Source: Streptomyces sp. PR69 (GTDB lineage: Bacteria > Actinomycetota > Actinomycetes > Streptomycetales > Streptomycetaceae). From it: a stretch of DNA of 64,000 nucleotides. The translations under genes and the position numbers were made by a program. Every line of letters starts with the position of its first letter. Within the stretch, counting starts at the first letter, position 1. The stretch lies in contig NZ_JAOWCB010000002.1 of the NCBI RefSeq assembly GCF_026420845.1, positions 305,201 through 369,200 of the forward strand, read 5' to 3'. The notes under the pieces were generated by a model. It saw only the letters and a program-made list of their open reading frames with translations, was not told the origin of the DNA and did no database searches. Shown piece after piece: positions 35,603 through 44,319 of this stretch.

Positions 35603-37185
35603 GAGGCGTCCTCCTGCCTGCTCTTCCGCGCCGCCGCACGCTCGGCGGCCGCCCTCCTGCGCAGCGCCTGCGAGGGGGCGTAGCGGCCTGTCGGGCAGGC
35701 CTTGTGGAGCCCGTCGAGAATGGTGAGCACCCGGTCCAGGCCGATCTCCTCGCCCCAGGCGAGGGGGCCGCGCGGATAGTTGACGCCGAGCCGCATCGCG
35801 GTGTCGATGTCCTCTGCTGCGGCCACGTCGCGCGCGACGGCGTCGACGGCGAAGTCGACGAGCATCGCCACGGTCCGGGCGACGATCAGCCCGGGGATGC
35901 CGGCGATCACGCTGACCTCCTTGCCGAGCGCCTGGAACAGGCCGACCGCCTCCTTCAGGTCGGCGTCGCCGACCGCCGGGGAGGGCGCCAGGGCGATGCG
36001 GCCGGCTCGGGCGTAGTCGAGGGCGAGATCGAAGTGGATGACAGGCGTCTCCGCCTCGCCGGCCGCGGTCCCGTCAGCCGGGCAGAGTCGGGCGCCGCCT
36101 GGCAGCTCGATCCATCCCGGGCGGGTGGCACCGGCTCCCTCGTCCCGGACGACGGCGATGCCCGCCTCCTCGATGAGGCCGGGCAGGGCGGCCGCCGGGG
36201 CCAGATCGCCGTGGACGGCAACGGAGCCGGGCGCGGGAGCGGGCGGGGCCGTGCGGGGGCGGGGCGGCGTGGCCTCGGAGCCGTACGGGAACCAGCCCCG
36301 GCCGGTCTTGCGGCCCAGCCGGCCCGACTCGACGAGGCGGCGCTGCGCCAGCGAGGGCGTGAACTTGGGGTCCTGGAAGAACGACTCCCAGACGGAGCGG
36401 GTGACGGCCTCGTTGACGTCCTGGCCGATCAGGTCCGTCAGCTCGAACGGCCCCATGGCGAAGCCGCCGGACTCGCGCAGCACGGCGTCGATGGTGGCCG
36501 GGTCGGCGGCCCGTTCCTCGTGGACGCGCAGGGCCTCGGCATAGAAGGGGCGGGCGATCCGGTTGACGATGAAGCCGGGCAGATCCGCGCAGCTCACCGG
36601 CGTCTTCCCCCAGGCCGCCGCGGTCGCCCGTGCGCGGGCGGCGGCCGCCTCGTCGGTGGCGTGTCCGCTGACGACCTCCACGAGCGGAAGGAGCGGCGCG
36701 GGGTTGAAGAAGTGCAGCCCGACGAAGCGCCCGGGGTGTTTCAGCACTCCCGCCACGGCGGTCACGGAGAGCGAGGAAGTGTTGGTGGCCAGCAGGCAGT
36801 CGCGGGAGACGATCCCTTCGAGGGCGGTGAACAACTCCTGCTTGACGTCGAGCCGTTCCAGCACCGCCTCGACGACGAGCGCGGCGTCCGCCAGCTCGGC
36901 GAGCTCGGCGGCGGGGTGCAGCCGCTCCAGGGCCGCGGCGCGCTGCGACGGCTGCATCCGGCCTTTTTCCACGAGCCGGTCCAGACGGGCGGAGATGCCC
37001 TTCGCGGCCTCGTGGGCGCGGCCGGGGACGGCGTCGTAAAGGCGTACGGGGTGCCCGGCGACCAGGGCGACCTGGGCGATGCCCTGGCCCATGGTGCCTG
37101 CGCCGACGACGGCGACGGCATCGCCGGGACCGACGGCGTCGCCGGGTCCGGCGGCGTCTCGCCCGATGGCGTCGATGGCGGTCAT
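35599..37185 (-). CDS. paaH: 3-hydroxyacyl-CoA dehydrogenase (PaaH-type)
   Basis: A 528-residue NAD-dependent dehydrogenase. The ATG at 37185 has GGGGAGGA 8 bases upstream; the longer frame to 37992 is antisense to PaaN and rejected. The Rossmann loop VAVVGAGTMGQGIAQ, substrate and catalytic region NTSSLSVTAVA...GLHFFNPAPL, and the C-terminal domain (PGFIVNRI..., GPFELTDLIG) are typical. A second C-terminal 3HCDH domain (PGLIVARTVAMLVDFA...NYPRGPLAWGEEIG) gives the two-domain PaaH/PaaC length. It oxidises 3-hydroxyadipyl-CoA or related intermediates of phenylacetate breakdown. It is transcribed with the TetR gene and divergent from paaN. Confidence 0.88.
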   Translation of the reverse strand: MTAIDAIGRDAAGPGDAVGPGDAVAVVGAGTMGQGIAQVALVAGHPVRLYDAVPGRAHEAAKGISARLDRLVEKGRMQPSQRAAALERLHPAAELAELADAALVVEAVLERLDVKQELFTALEGIVSRDCLLATNTSSLSVTAVAGVLKHPGRFVGLHFFNPAPLLPLVEVVSGHATDEAAAARARATAAAWGKTPVSCADLPGFIVNRIARPFYAEALRVHEERAADPATIDAVLRESGGFAMGPFELTDLIGQDVNEAVTRSVWESFFQDPKFTPSLAQRRLVESGRLGRKTGRGWFPYGSEATPPRPRTAPPAPAPGSVAVHGDLAPAAALPGLIEEAGIAVVRDEGAGATRPGWIELPGGARLCPADGTAAGEAETPVIHFDLALDYARAGRIALAPSPAVGDADLKEAVGLFQALGKEVSVIAGIPGLIVARTVAMLVDFAVDAVARDVAAAEDIDTAMRLGVNYPRGPLAWGEEIGLDRVLTILDGLHKACPTGRYAPSQALRRRAAAERAAARKSRQEDAS

Positions 37186-37240
37186 GGGAGCGATCCTCCC
37201 CGATGAGTTTTCCACAGCTTCGCCAGGCCCCCTTGTACCG

Positions 37241-37254
37241 ACCGATCGTTCGGT
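37241..37254. promoter_or_regulatory. PaaR-like operator, paaH-paaR / paaN divergent promoter
   Basis: ACCGATCGTTCGGT matches ACCGnnCGnnCGGT exactly and lies 55 bases upstream of both the paaH and paaN start codons. One site could therefore control both directions. Confidence 0.75.
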
Positions 37255-37308
37255 TACTCTAACTCTGTCATCCGTTCCCTGCCCAGCTCGACGAGGAGTT
37301 GGTCTGCA

Positions 37309-38970
37309 ATGCAGCTGACCGAGACCCGCCGGCCCACGCTCGACCAGGCCCTCGAAGCGATCCGCACCCGCGCCTACTGGTCCCCGCACCCCGAGCACCC
37401 CAAGGCATACGGGGAGAGCGCGCCCGCCGAGGGGCTGGCCGCCTTCGAAGCCCTCAAGGGCGCGCGCTTCGAGCTCGACCAGCCGGGCGCCGACGGCTGG
37501 ACGGGCGGCGAGGTGTCGCCGTACGGCCCGGAGCTGGGCATCGAGTACCCCCACGCGGACATGGACGTCCTGCTGCCCGCCATGCGCGCCGGCATGGCCG
37601 CCTGGCGCGAGGCGGGCCCCGAGACCCGCGCCCTGGTCTGCGTGGAGATCCTCGCCAGGATCAGCGCCCGCACCCACGAGTTCGCACACGCCGTGATGCA
37701 CACCAGCGGCCAGGCCTTCATGATGGCGTTCCAGGCCGGCGGCCCACACGCCCAGGACCGCGGCCTGGAGGCCGTGGCGTATGCGTACGAGGAGCAGACC
37801 CGCACCCCCGCCGCGGCCGACTGGTCCAAGCCCCAGGGCAAGCGGGACCCGCTGGAGCTGCGCAAGACCTTCACCGCCGCGGGCCGCGGCATCTCCCTGC
37901 TGATCGGCTGCAACACCTTCCCCACGTGGAACGGCTACCCGGGCCTGTTCGCCTCCCTGGCCACAGGCAACCCGGTCCTGGTCAAGCCGCACCCGCGCGC
38001 CGTGCTGCCGCTCGCCCTCACCGTGCGCGTATGCCGCGAAGTGCTAGCCGACGCGGGGTTTGACCCGAACCTGGTCTGTCTGGCCGTCGAGCGCCCCGGC
38101 GAGGGCATCGCCAAGACCCTCGCGGTGCGCCCCGAGATCAGGATCATCGACTACACGGGCTCGACCGCCTTCGGCGACTGGCTGGAGGCCAACGCCCGCC
38201 AGGCACAGGTCTACACGGAGAAGGCCGGGGTCAACACCGTCGTGGTCGACTCCACCGACGACTACAAGGGCATGCTGGCCAATCTGGCCTTCTCGCTCTC
38301 CCTCTACAGCGGCCAGATGTGCACCACCCCGCAGAATGTGCTCATCCCGAGAGACGGCATCGCCACGGACGCGGGCCCCAAGAGCTATGACGAGGTGGTG
38401 GCCGACCTCGCCGGCGCGGTGAAGGGACTGCTGGGCGACGACGCCCGGGCGAACGCCCTGCTGGGCGCGCTGGTCAATCCGGACGTCAAGGCCCGTCTGG
38501 AGGCCGCGGCGGGCCTGGGCGAGGTCGCCCTGCCGTCGCGCGAGGTAGCCAACCCGGACTTCCCGGACGCCGTGGTGCGCACCCCCGTGATCGTCAAGCT
38601 CGACGGCTCCAAGCCGGACGCCGAGGCCGCCTATATGTCGGAGTGCTTCGGCCCGGTGTCCTTCGCCGTCTCCGTGGACTCCACGTCCGACGCCCTGGAG
38701 CTGCTGCGGCGCACAATCCGCGACAAGGGCGCGATGACGGTCGGCGCGTACACGACCTCCCCCGAGGTGGAGCGGGCGATCGAGGAGGTCTGCCTGGAGG
38801 AGTCGGCCCAGCTGTCCCTGAACCTGACCGGCGGGGTGTACGTCAACCAGACAGCCGCGTTCTCCGACTTCCACGGCTCCGGAGGCAACCCGGCGGCGAA
38901 CGCCGCGCTGTGCGACGGGGCGTTCGTCTCCAACCGCTTCCGCATGGTGGAGATCCGCCGCCCGGCCTGA
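37309..38970 (+). CDS. paaN: Phenylacetic acid degradation protein PaaN (ALDH family)
   Basis: A 553-residue aldehyde-dehydrogenase-like enzyme, full length for actinobacterial PaaN. GAGGAG lies 9 bases before ATG 37309. The active-site Cys is in S-G-Q-M-C-T-T-P-Q-N-V, and EKAGVNTVVVDSTDD and ALLGALVNPDVKARLE fit the family. Unlike proteobacterial PaaZ it has no C-terminal hydratase domain. It oxidises the ring-opened aldehyde CoA ester (or protects against it). It is divergent from paaH across a PaaR-like operator. Confidence 0.9.
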   Translation: MQLTETRRPTLDQALEAIRTRAYWSPHPEHPKAYGESAPAEGLAAFEALKGARFELDQPGADGWTGGEVSPYGPELGIEYPHADMDVLLPAMRAGMAAWREAGPETRALVCVEILARISARTHEFAHAVMHTSGQAFMMAFQAGGPHAQDRGLEAVAYAYEEQTRTPAAADWSKPQGKRDPLELRKTFTAAGRGISLLIGCNTFPTWNGYPGLFASLATGNPVLVKPHPRAVLPLALTVRVCREVLADAGFDPNLVCLAVERPGEGIAKTLAVRPEIRIIDYTGSTAFGDWLEANARQAQVYTEKAGVNTVVVDSTDDYKGMLANLAFSLSLYSGQMCTTPQNVLIPRDGIATDAGPKSYDEVVADLAGAVKGLLGDDARANALLGALVNPDVKARLEAAAGLGEVALPSREVANPDFPDAVVRTPVIVKLDGSKPDAEAAYMSECFGPVSFAVSVDSTSDALELLRRTIRDKGAMTVGAYTTSPEVERAIEEVCLEESAQLSLNLTGGVYVNQTAAFSDFHGSGGNPAANAALCDGAFVSNRFRMVEIRRPA

Positions 38971-39819
38971 GTCCGGACGGCGGGGCGCCGGTGCGGGGCG
39001 GCCTTCCCCGGGCCGGGCGCTTCGCCCCTGGTCAGGGGGCTTGCGGCGCAGAGCCCCGGTCCGGGAAGTACGGCCTCCTCCCACCAGGGCCCAGCGGCAG
39101 GCGGGGGAATGCCAACCGGCCAGCACCGGAATCCACCGGCCCTGCCACACCGGGCAGGGCCGCACCTCCCGGCGATACGCGAGGCCGGGGGCCGTACACC
39201 CGGCCCCTGGCAACCCGCTCCCCATGCCGTTGCGCTGACAGACCTTCGCGGTCTCGCCGGGCGGCCTTCCGCAGCTCACCGGCCCAGGGCCGCTGGGCAA
39301 GGCAACGGCGTTTGACCTGCCCCGCCGGGTCGGCGGAGCGGGGTCCGGTCCAGCGTTCCGAGGCAGTCGCGGCCGGGACGGGCCGCTGAGGGGGCCCGTC
39401 CACGGGGCAGGCTCCGCGCGGCACCGCGCGCCGGCCGCCTGCCGGGCCGCGCCGACCGACCGGGCATGCGGGCACCCGGTCGCCTGCCGCCGCAGGGCGC
39501 GGCCAAGAGCCGCCGAGAGTCAGCGGCCGACCATGGCACCCGGCGCGACTCGGCGCCGACCGCCTGCCCGGCCGTGCCGACCGAGCGGGGGCGCGGCTAA
39601 CCGCCCGCCCACCGCCGGCCGATGACCGCACGGCGCGGCCAAGAGCCGCCGAGAGTCAGCGGCCGACCATGGCACCCGGCGGCGGCCCGCCGTGGCGGAG
39701 GGCCGCAATGTCCGCGAGGCGGCTGACCGCCGCCTTCGGCGTCCTGGAGCGCCGGGCTCCTGCCGTGCCGCCGGGGCGGACCCGGCCGCCGGCCCGGGCT
39801 GCTGCGGCCGCCTCGCCGG
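38971..39819. other. 849-bp gap with duplicated segments, no gene seen
   Basis: Frames open across this stretch are composed of Arg/Ala/Pro/Gly typical of random high-GC sequence, and none has a ribosome site with family-like protein. It contains an exact 50-base direct repeat (39496-39545 and 39632-39681) within a decayed duplication of about 136 bases. It separates paaN from the small convergent gene at 39820. Confidence 0.6.
39496..39681. repeat. Exact 50-bp direct repeat, 136-bp period
   Basis: The 50-base segment at 39496-39545 (starting GGCGCGGCCAAGAGC, ending ATGGCACCCGGCG) recurs without a mismatch at 39632-39681. Sequence before each copy (CCGCCTGCC-GGCCG-GCCGACCGA-CGGG) is also related, so the unit was a tandem duplication that has partly decayed outside the conserved 50 bases. 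Confidence 0.85.
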
Positions 39820-40251
39820 CTACAGGGCGCGCCGTGCCGCCGGGGCGGCAGCACCCGGTGCGGCAAGCGCCCCCAGCAGCCGCAGCCGCACCGCATGCGC
39901 CACACCGCTGTCCGCGAGGAGCATCGCGAGCACCAGCGCGGTCTGCGGGGTGAACACTCCGAGGAGCCGCCCGGCCGTGCGCCGGCCGGGCAGATTCACG
40001 GTGAGGAAGTCGCGCAGCTCGCCTCCCCTCAGCTGCCGGTAGCCATTGCTCCGCAGCTCCCCGGCATGCCTGCGGACCACCCGGTGCAGCAGTACGGTGT
40101 CCACCTCGAAGTAGTCGGCGAGTATCGACGCCGTCGTATGCTCCCGGTCCGGCAGCAGCGGCAGCCGCTTCACCTCGTCGAGCACATCCCGCCGCGCACA
40201 CAGCGCGGCACGCAGGGCCCGCGAGCCCAGCAGAGCCTGTTCCGCGAACAT
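39820..40251 (-). CDS. Small conserved-looking protein, antirepressor-like
   Basis: A 143-residue protein not firmly recognised. The ATG at 40251 follows GGGAGGAG by 5 bases, which supports a real gene. Central residues (EHTTASILADYFEVDTVLLHRVVRRHAGELRSNGYRQL) resemble the DNA-binding-like core of phage antirepressor/ORF6N or KilA-N-type proteins: a helix-turn-helix-like A-x-YFEV then V-x-RH...EL-x-SNGY. The C-end (TPQTALVLAMLLADSGVAHAVRLRLL) is helical. No phage genes are near. It could be a chromosomal transcription factor. The Ala-rich C-terminus runs into the repeat-rich gap. Confidence 0.65.
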   Translation of the reverse strand: MFAEQALLGSRALRAALCARRDVLDEVKRLPLLPDREHTTASILADYFEVDTVLLHRVVRRHAGELRSNGYRQLRGGELRDFLTVNLPGRRTAGRLLGVFTPQTALVLAMLLADSGVAHAVRLRLLGALAAPGAAAPAARRAL

Positions 40252-40379
40252 CGGCGCTCCTCCCGAGGGCGGCATCGGCAGCTGCGGCCCCCGTGACCGC
40301 CCGCCAGGGTGAACGAACGGCTCAGTCCCGGAGTCACACCCTGTGCATCCGCCTCCTGGACGGCAGCGGCTGCGAGCGG

Positions 40380-41066
40380 CTACGAAGCGGGCGGAATCTG
40401 CGCATGCCGCTGCACCCAGGCATGCATCGCGATCGCCGCGGCCGCGCCCGCGTTGATGGAGCGGGTGGACCCGAACTGGGCGATGGAGCAGACCATGGCG
40501 GCGTGGCGGCGGGCCTCGGCCGTCAGTCCGGGCCCTTCCTGCCCGAAGAGCAGCACACAGCGCCGCGGCAGCTCGGTGGTCTCCAGAGGCACCGAGCCGG
40601 GCAGGTTGTCGATCCCGACGATCGGCAGCCCCTCGGCCCCCGCCCAGGCCGTCAGCGCCGCCGTGTCCGGGTGGTGGCGCACATGCTGGTAGCGGTCGGT
40701 GACCATGGCTCCACGCCGGTTCCAGCGCCTGCGGCCGACGATATGGATCTCCTTGGCCAGAAAGGCGTTGGCAGTGCGCACGACCGAGCCGATGTTGAAG
40801 TCATGGCTCCAGTTCTCCACGGCGACATGGAAGTCATGCCGCCGGGTGTCGAGGTCGGCGACGATGGCCTCACGCGTCCAGTACCGGTACCGGTCGACGA
40901 CATTGCGCCGGTCGCCCTCCGCCAGCAGCCGGGGGTCGTACCGCTCTTCCCGCGGCCAGGGCTGCGGATGGGGCCCGACGCCGACCTCGGAGCCGTACCC
41001 CTCGTCGTACTGGAGCGGCTCGTCCGGCAGCGGCTCGTCCCGCATGGGCTTCTCGGCAGTGCTCAC
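40380..41066 (-). CDS. SpoU/TrmH-family RNA 2'-O-methyltransferase
   Basis: A 228-residue SPOUT methyltransferase. Motif 1 is F-N-I-G-S-V-V-R-T-A-N-A-F, motif 2 V-L-L-F-G-Q-E-G-P-G-L and motif 3 around STRSINAGAAAAIAMH, together forming the knotted AdoMet site. An extra N-terminal segment of about 50 residues is acidic and Pro-rich. It methylates a ribose in tRNA or rRNA; the target base cannot be read. GTG start 41066 overlaps the HTTM gene stop by four bases, making it the last gene of a DUF5819-HTTM-methyltransferase operon. Confidence 0.9.
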   Translation of the reverse strand: MSTAEKPMRDEPLPDEPLQYDEGYGSEVGVGPHPQPWPREERYDPRLLAEGDRRNVVDRYRYWTREAIVADLDTRRHDFHVAVENWSHDFNIGSVVRTANAFLAKEIHIVGRRRWNRRGAMVTDRYQHVRHHPDTAALTAWAGAEGLPIVGIDNLPGSVPLETTELPRRCVLLFGQEGPGLTAEARRHAAMVCSIAQFGSTRSINAGAAAAIAMHAWVQRHAQIPPAS

Positions 41067-42277
41067 CCGACGAGCGTACGGTGCGCGGTTTGGTGCTCGT
41101 GCCGATGCGGGGCCTCGCGGCCCCGCACGCGCGGCCGCAGCCGGGCCCGCCCGCGGGCGACGGCGGCCCCCAGCCAGACCAGGAAGGCCGTCGGCAGGAA
41201 GACGGCGTCCGCGGCGATCATCGCAAGCGAGAAGAACGGCAGCCCGAGCACCACGGCGATGGCCGCGTGCTCCAGCATCATCACCACCAGCAGGACGTTC
41301 TTCACCCGCCGGTTGAACAGGGTGAAGGGAAACGCAACCTGCACGATCACCGTGCCGTAGGTCAGCAGCATCACCATGGTGCCGCTGGCCGCCAGCAGTT
41401 CGGAGAGCGCGGGCCAGGGGGTGAAGTAGTCCAGTTTGAGCGGGTAGTACAGCGCGGTGCCGTCCTGCCAGCGCGAGCCCTGGACCTTGTACCAGCCGGC
41501 AGTCGCATAGATCACACAGACCTCGGCCATGATCACGACAAGGGCGGTGTTGTGCACCAGATTCGCGATCACATCGAGGAGCGTGTGCGACTGGCTGCGC
41601 GCCGCATACCGGCTCACCGCCCACCACAGCCCCTGCGCCAGCCACAGCGCCCACAGCAGCACCGGCACAAAGAGACCCGGACGGTGCGAGAGGCTGAGAA
41701 AGGTGGTGACCAGCAGTCCGAAGCCCAGCAGGCACCACAGCACGGGCCCGGTCCGATCCCGGGAGGCCACTTTGTCCGCCGCCGCCCGGGCGGTCCGGGC
41801 GGTCCGGCGCGCGTCCAGCGACCAGACCTGCGCACAGCGGGTGAAGACCAGATAGATCGCCATCAGATGGATGACGTTGTCGCCGCCGTCGCCCACGAAG
41901 ATGGAGCGATTCTGCAGCGACAGCACGCCCACCAGGAACAGAGCCGACATGGCGCGGGTGCGCCAGCCCAGCATCAGCAGCAGGCTGGATACGACAGAGA
42001 TGGCGTACACGGACTCGAACCACAGGACCCCGTCGCCCCAGACGAGCACGGTGAAGGCGTCATTGCCGCCGACGAGGCGGCGCGCCATGTCCCAGGCCCA
42101 CGGGCTGTCGGGGCCGTAGAGCTCACGGCGGTGCGGCAGCTCCCTCAGCAGGAAGAACAGCCAGGCCCCGGCGAAGCCGATCCGCACAATGGCGCTCTGG
42201 TACGGCCCGAGGGCAGCGGCGGTGATCCGCTGGAGGGCGTCGGCGGCCTTGCGGTCGAGCCCCTTCCCTCGCCTCAC
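41063..42277 (-). CDS. HTTM-domain membrane protein (vitamin-K carboxylase-like)
   Basis: A 404-residue polytopic membrane protein of the HTTM family (horizontally transferred transmembrane domain, related to vitamin-K-dependent gamma-carboxylase). Many hydrophobic helices are evident (IVRIGFAGAWLFFLL, SVVSSLLLMLGW, VLWCLLGFGLLVTTF, VMLLTYGTVIVQVAF), and conserved W/H/N-rich loops (GDGGDNVIHLMAIYLVF, GWYKVQGSRWQDGTALYYPL) lie between them. The soluble carboxylase part is absent. The GTG at 42277 overlaps the DUF5819 gene stop (GTGA), so the two are co-translated. Function in bacteria is unsettled. Confidence 0.85.
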   Translation of the reverse strand: MRRGKGLDRKAADALQRITAAALGPYQSAIVRIGFAGAWLFFLLRELPHRRELYGPDSPWAWDMARRLVGGNDAFTVLVWGDGVLWFESVYAISVVSSLLLMLGWRTRAMSALFLVGVLSLQNRSIFVGDGGDNVIHLMAIYLVFTRCAQVWSLDARRTARTARAAADKVASRDRTGPVLWCLLGFGLLVTTFLSLSHRPGLFVPVLLWALWLAQGLWWAVSRYAARSQSHTLLDVIANLVHNTALVVIMAEVCVIYATAGWYKVQGSRWQDGTALYYPLKLDYFTPWPALSELLAASGTMVMLLTYGTVIVQVAFPFTLFNRRVKNVLLVVMMLEHAAIAVVLGLPFFSLAMIAADAVFLPTAFLVWLGAAVARGRARLRPRVRGREAPHRHEHQTAHRTLVG

Positions 42278-43218
42278 CGCTCCGCCCCCGCGCGATCCGG
42301 GTCGGCGTTTTCGGGCAGGTCGGCGGCGGTGATCGTCCACCAGGGAAGCACCCGGTAGACGGGCTTCGCGTCGATCTTCTCGTCACTCCACTCAGGAGGG
42401 TCGACGGCACTGGTGGCGGAGCGCAGCTGAATGCGCTCGACGGGCCCGCCCAGGTCGCGTTCCATCAGCCGCGCCATCGCGATGCGGCGGACATAGCGCT
42501 CGGAGAGCTGCCCGCGGACGCCATTGGGACGGTTGTCGCCGTCATGGGAGGTGACATAGAAGTCCCAGGCCCTGCGGAGCATGTTCTGGTGGACATGGCT
42601 GGGGAGCAGGCTGCCCTGGATGGCCGCGCCGTCCTCGGCGGACAGATCGATCCAGTCGGTGCTCCTGCGGCCGCCGTCGGCGGCGGTGTACTCCGCCCGC
42701 ACCTGTACGGCGACGTTCTGCTGCAGCGGATTGGGGGCGAACAGCTTCCAGTTCTGCTCGAACTCCGGGTAGACCCACCAGTCGACCGCCTCGCCGTGCT
42801 GCTTGGTCACGGTGTTGGACGGGGCGACATGCAGAAACACCATGCCCAGGTGGACACAGGCGAGTGCGCCGATGAGGGCGAGGGAGAGCGCCGCGGCCAC
42901 CTGGTACGGGAGGGAGAGCCCCGCGATGCCGCGATCGCGGGTGCCGCCGTCACCGCCGTCGCCGTGCCGGACCTGCTCGCCCGCCCGGCCCAGCGGGACG
43001 GGCGCGGGGAGCGGACCGGCGGCAGGCTGGAGCCGGGGCTCCGGCCCGGACGGGGACACGGGCCCGGCCGTGGGCTCCGACTGCGGTGTCTGTGATGTCT
43101 GAGATGGCTGACGCGGAAGGTTCTCGGGCAGGGAGCCGCGGGCCGGTGCGTGGCCGGGGCTCGACCCCCCGGCTCCGGCGTCCTCGCGCTCAAAGGAGTC
43201 CATCCGCCCCGTCCCCAT
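42274..43218 (-). CDS. DUF5819-family membrane protein
   Basis: A 314-residue protein. The first 105 residues are Pro/Gly/Ser-rich and disordered. One membrane helix (ALSLALIGALACVHLGMVFLHV) is followed by an extracytoplasmic domain (YPEFEQNWKLFAPNPLQQNVAVQVRAEY...) typical of DUF5819, which is generally found next to an HTTM gene as here. The start is ATG 43218; ATG 43203 is also possible. It is the first gene of the operon, divergent from paaA. The pairing suggests that the HTTM protein and DUF5819 act together on an exported substrate, but this is inference. Confidence 0.82.
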   Translation of the reverse strand: MGTGRMDSFEREDAGAGGSSPGHAPARGSLPENLPRQPSQTSQTPQSEPTAGPVSPSGPEPRLQPAAGPLPAPVPLGRAGEQVRHGDGGDGGTRDRGIAGLSLPYQVAAALSLALIGALACVHLGMVFLHVAPSNTVTKQHGEAVDWWVYPEFEQNWKLFAPNPLQQNVAVQVRAEYTAADGGRRSTDWIDLSAEDGAAIQGSLLPSHVHQNMLRRAWDFYVTSHDGDNRPNGVRGQLSERYVRRIAMARLMERDLGGPVERIQLRSATSAVDPPEWSDEKIDAKPVYRVLPWWTITAADLPENADPDRAGAER

Positions 43219-43231
43219 CGGTCCGCCTCAG

Positions 43232-43240
43232 TTATCCACA
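43232..43240. promoter_or_regulatory. DnaA-box-like TTATCCACA
   Basis: A perfect 9-base match to the E. coli-type DnaA box in the DUF5819/paaA divergent promoter region, directly before TTGACA (43244-43249), a possible -35 for paaA. Confidence 0.55.
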
Positions 43241-43285
43241 GGGTTGACACCTTACGGGCCGCCGACTCACCATTGAAGCCAATGA

Positions 43286-43299
43286 ACCGAACGATCGGT
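43286..43299. promoter_or_regulatory. PaaR-like operator before paaA
   Basis: ACCGAACGATCGGT matches ACCGnnCGnnCGGT exactly, 15 bases before the paaA ATG. A repressor bound here would block initiation or elongation at the start of paaABCDE. Confidence 0.78.
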
Positions 43300-43314
43300 C
43301 GGTAGGGGGCCGGT

Positions 43315-44319
43315 ATGACGGCAGTGACTTCGACGGTGACGACGAATGCGCACGACAAGGCTTCACCCGAGGCGGCGTTCGACGCCGCCGTGGCCGCCGA
43401 CGAGCGCATTGAGCCTCGCGACTGGATGCCGGACGCCTACCGGGCCACGCTGATCCGCCAGATGGCGCAACACGCTCACTCCGAGATCATCGGCATGCAG
43501 CCGGAGGCCAACTGGATCACCCGCGCACCCTCGCTGCGCCGCAAGGCCATCCTGATGGCGAAGGTGCAGGACGAAGCCGGCCACGGCCTCTATCTGTACA
43601 GCGCCGCGGAGACGCTCGGCACCAGCCGCGACGAGCTGCTCGACAAGCTCCACGCCGGCCGCCAGCGCTACTCCTCCATCTTCAACTACCCGACGCTGAC
43701 CTGGGCCGACGTCGGCGCTATCGGCTGGCTGGTGGACGGCGCGGCGATCACCAACCAGGTCCCCCTCTGCCGCTGCTCCTACGGGCCGTATGCGCGGGCG
43801 ATGGTCCGCATCTGCAAGGAGGAGTCCTTCCACCAGCGCCAGGGATACGAGCTGCTGCTCACCCTCTCCCGCGGCACCGCCGCCCAGCACGAGATGGCGC
43901 AGGACGCGGTGAACCGCTGGTGGTGGCCGTCGCTGATGATGTTCGGCCCGCCCGATGACGCCTCCGCGCACTCCGCGCAGTCCATGGCCTGGAAGATCAA
44001 GCGCCACTCCAACGACGAGCTGCGCCAGCGCTTCGTGGACATCTGCGTCCCGCAGGCCGAGACACTCGGCCTCACCCTCCCGGACCCCGACCTGACCTGG
44101 AACGAGAAGCGCGGACACTACGACTTCGGCGCGATCGACTGGACCGAGTTCCAGGAAGTCCTCAAGGGCAACGGCCCCTGCAATGAGCAGCGCATCACCC
44201 AGCGCCGCCGCGCCCATGAGGAGGGCGCCTGGGTCCGCGAGGCGGCAGCTGCGTACGCCGCCAAACACAGCGCACAGCACACGCAGCACGCACAGACGGA
44301 CGGGAAGGCGACGGCATGA
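43315..44319 (+). CDS. paaA: 1,2-phenylacetyl-CoA epoxidase subunit PaaA
   Basis: A 334-residue catalytic subunit of the bacterial multicomponent phenylacetyl-CoA epoxidase. The di-iron ligands are visible in ExxH pairs within [17 protein letters not shown] and [11 protein letters not shown], with [13 protein letters not shown] upstream. It epoxidises the aromatic ring of phenylacetyl-CoA with electrons from PaaE. It is the first gene of paaABCDE, with a PaaR-like operator just upstream; its stop overlaps paaB by four bases (ATGA). Confidence 0.97.
   Translation: MTAVTSTVTTNAHDKASPEAAFDAAVAADERIEPRDWMPDAYRATLIRQMAQHAHSEIIGMQPEANWITRAPSLRRKAILMAKVQDEAGHGLYLYSAAETLGTSRDELLDKLHAGRQRYSSIFNYPTLTWADVGAIGWLVDGAAITNQVPLCRCSYGPYARAMVRICKEESFHQRQGYELLLTLSRGTAAQHEMAQDAVNRWWWPSLMMFGPPDDASAHSAQSMAWKIKRHSNDELRQRFVDICVPQAETLGLTLPDPDLTWNEKRGHYDFGAIDWTEFQEVLKGNGPCNEQRITQRRRAHEEGAWVREAAAAYAAKHSAQHTQHAQTDGKATA

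Noticed and set aside
37208..37216. DnaA box TTTTCCACA
   Set aside because: The third position is T, outside the degenerate Streptomyces consensus, so it was not annotated.
35599..37992. A 797-residue start for the hydroxyacyl-CoA dehydrogenase
   Set aside because: The extra 269 codons are antisense to paaN and cross the operator; ATG 37185 has a strong ribosome site and gives the family length.
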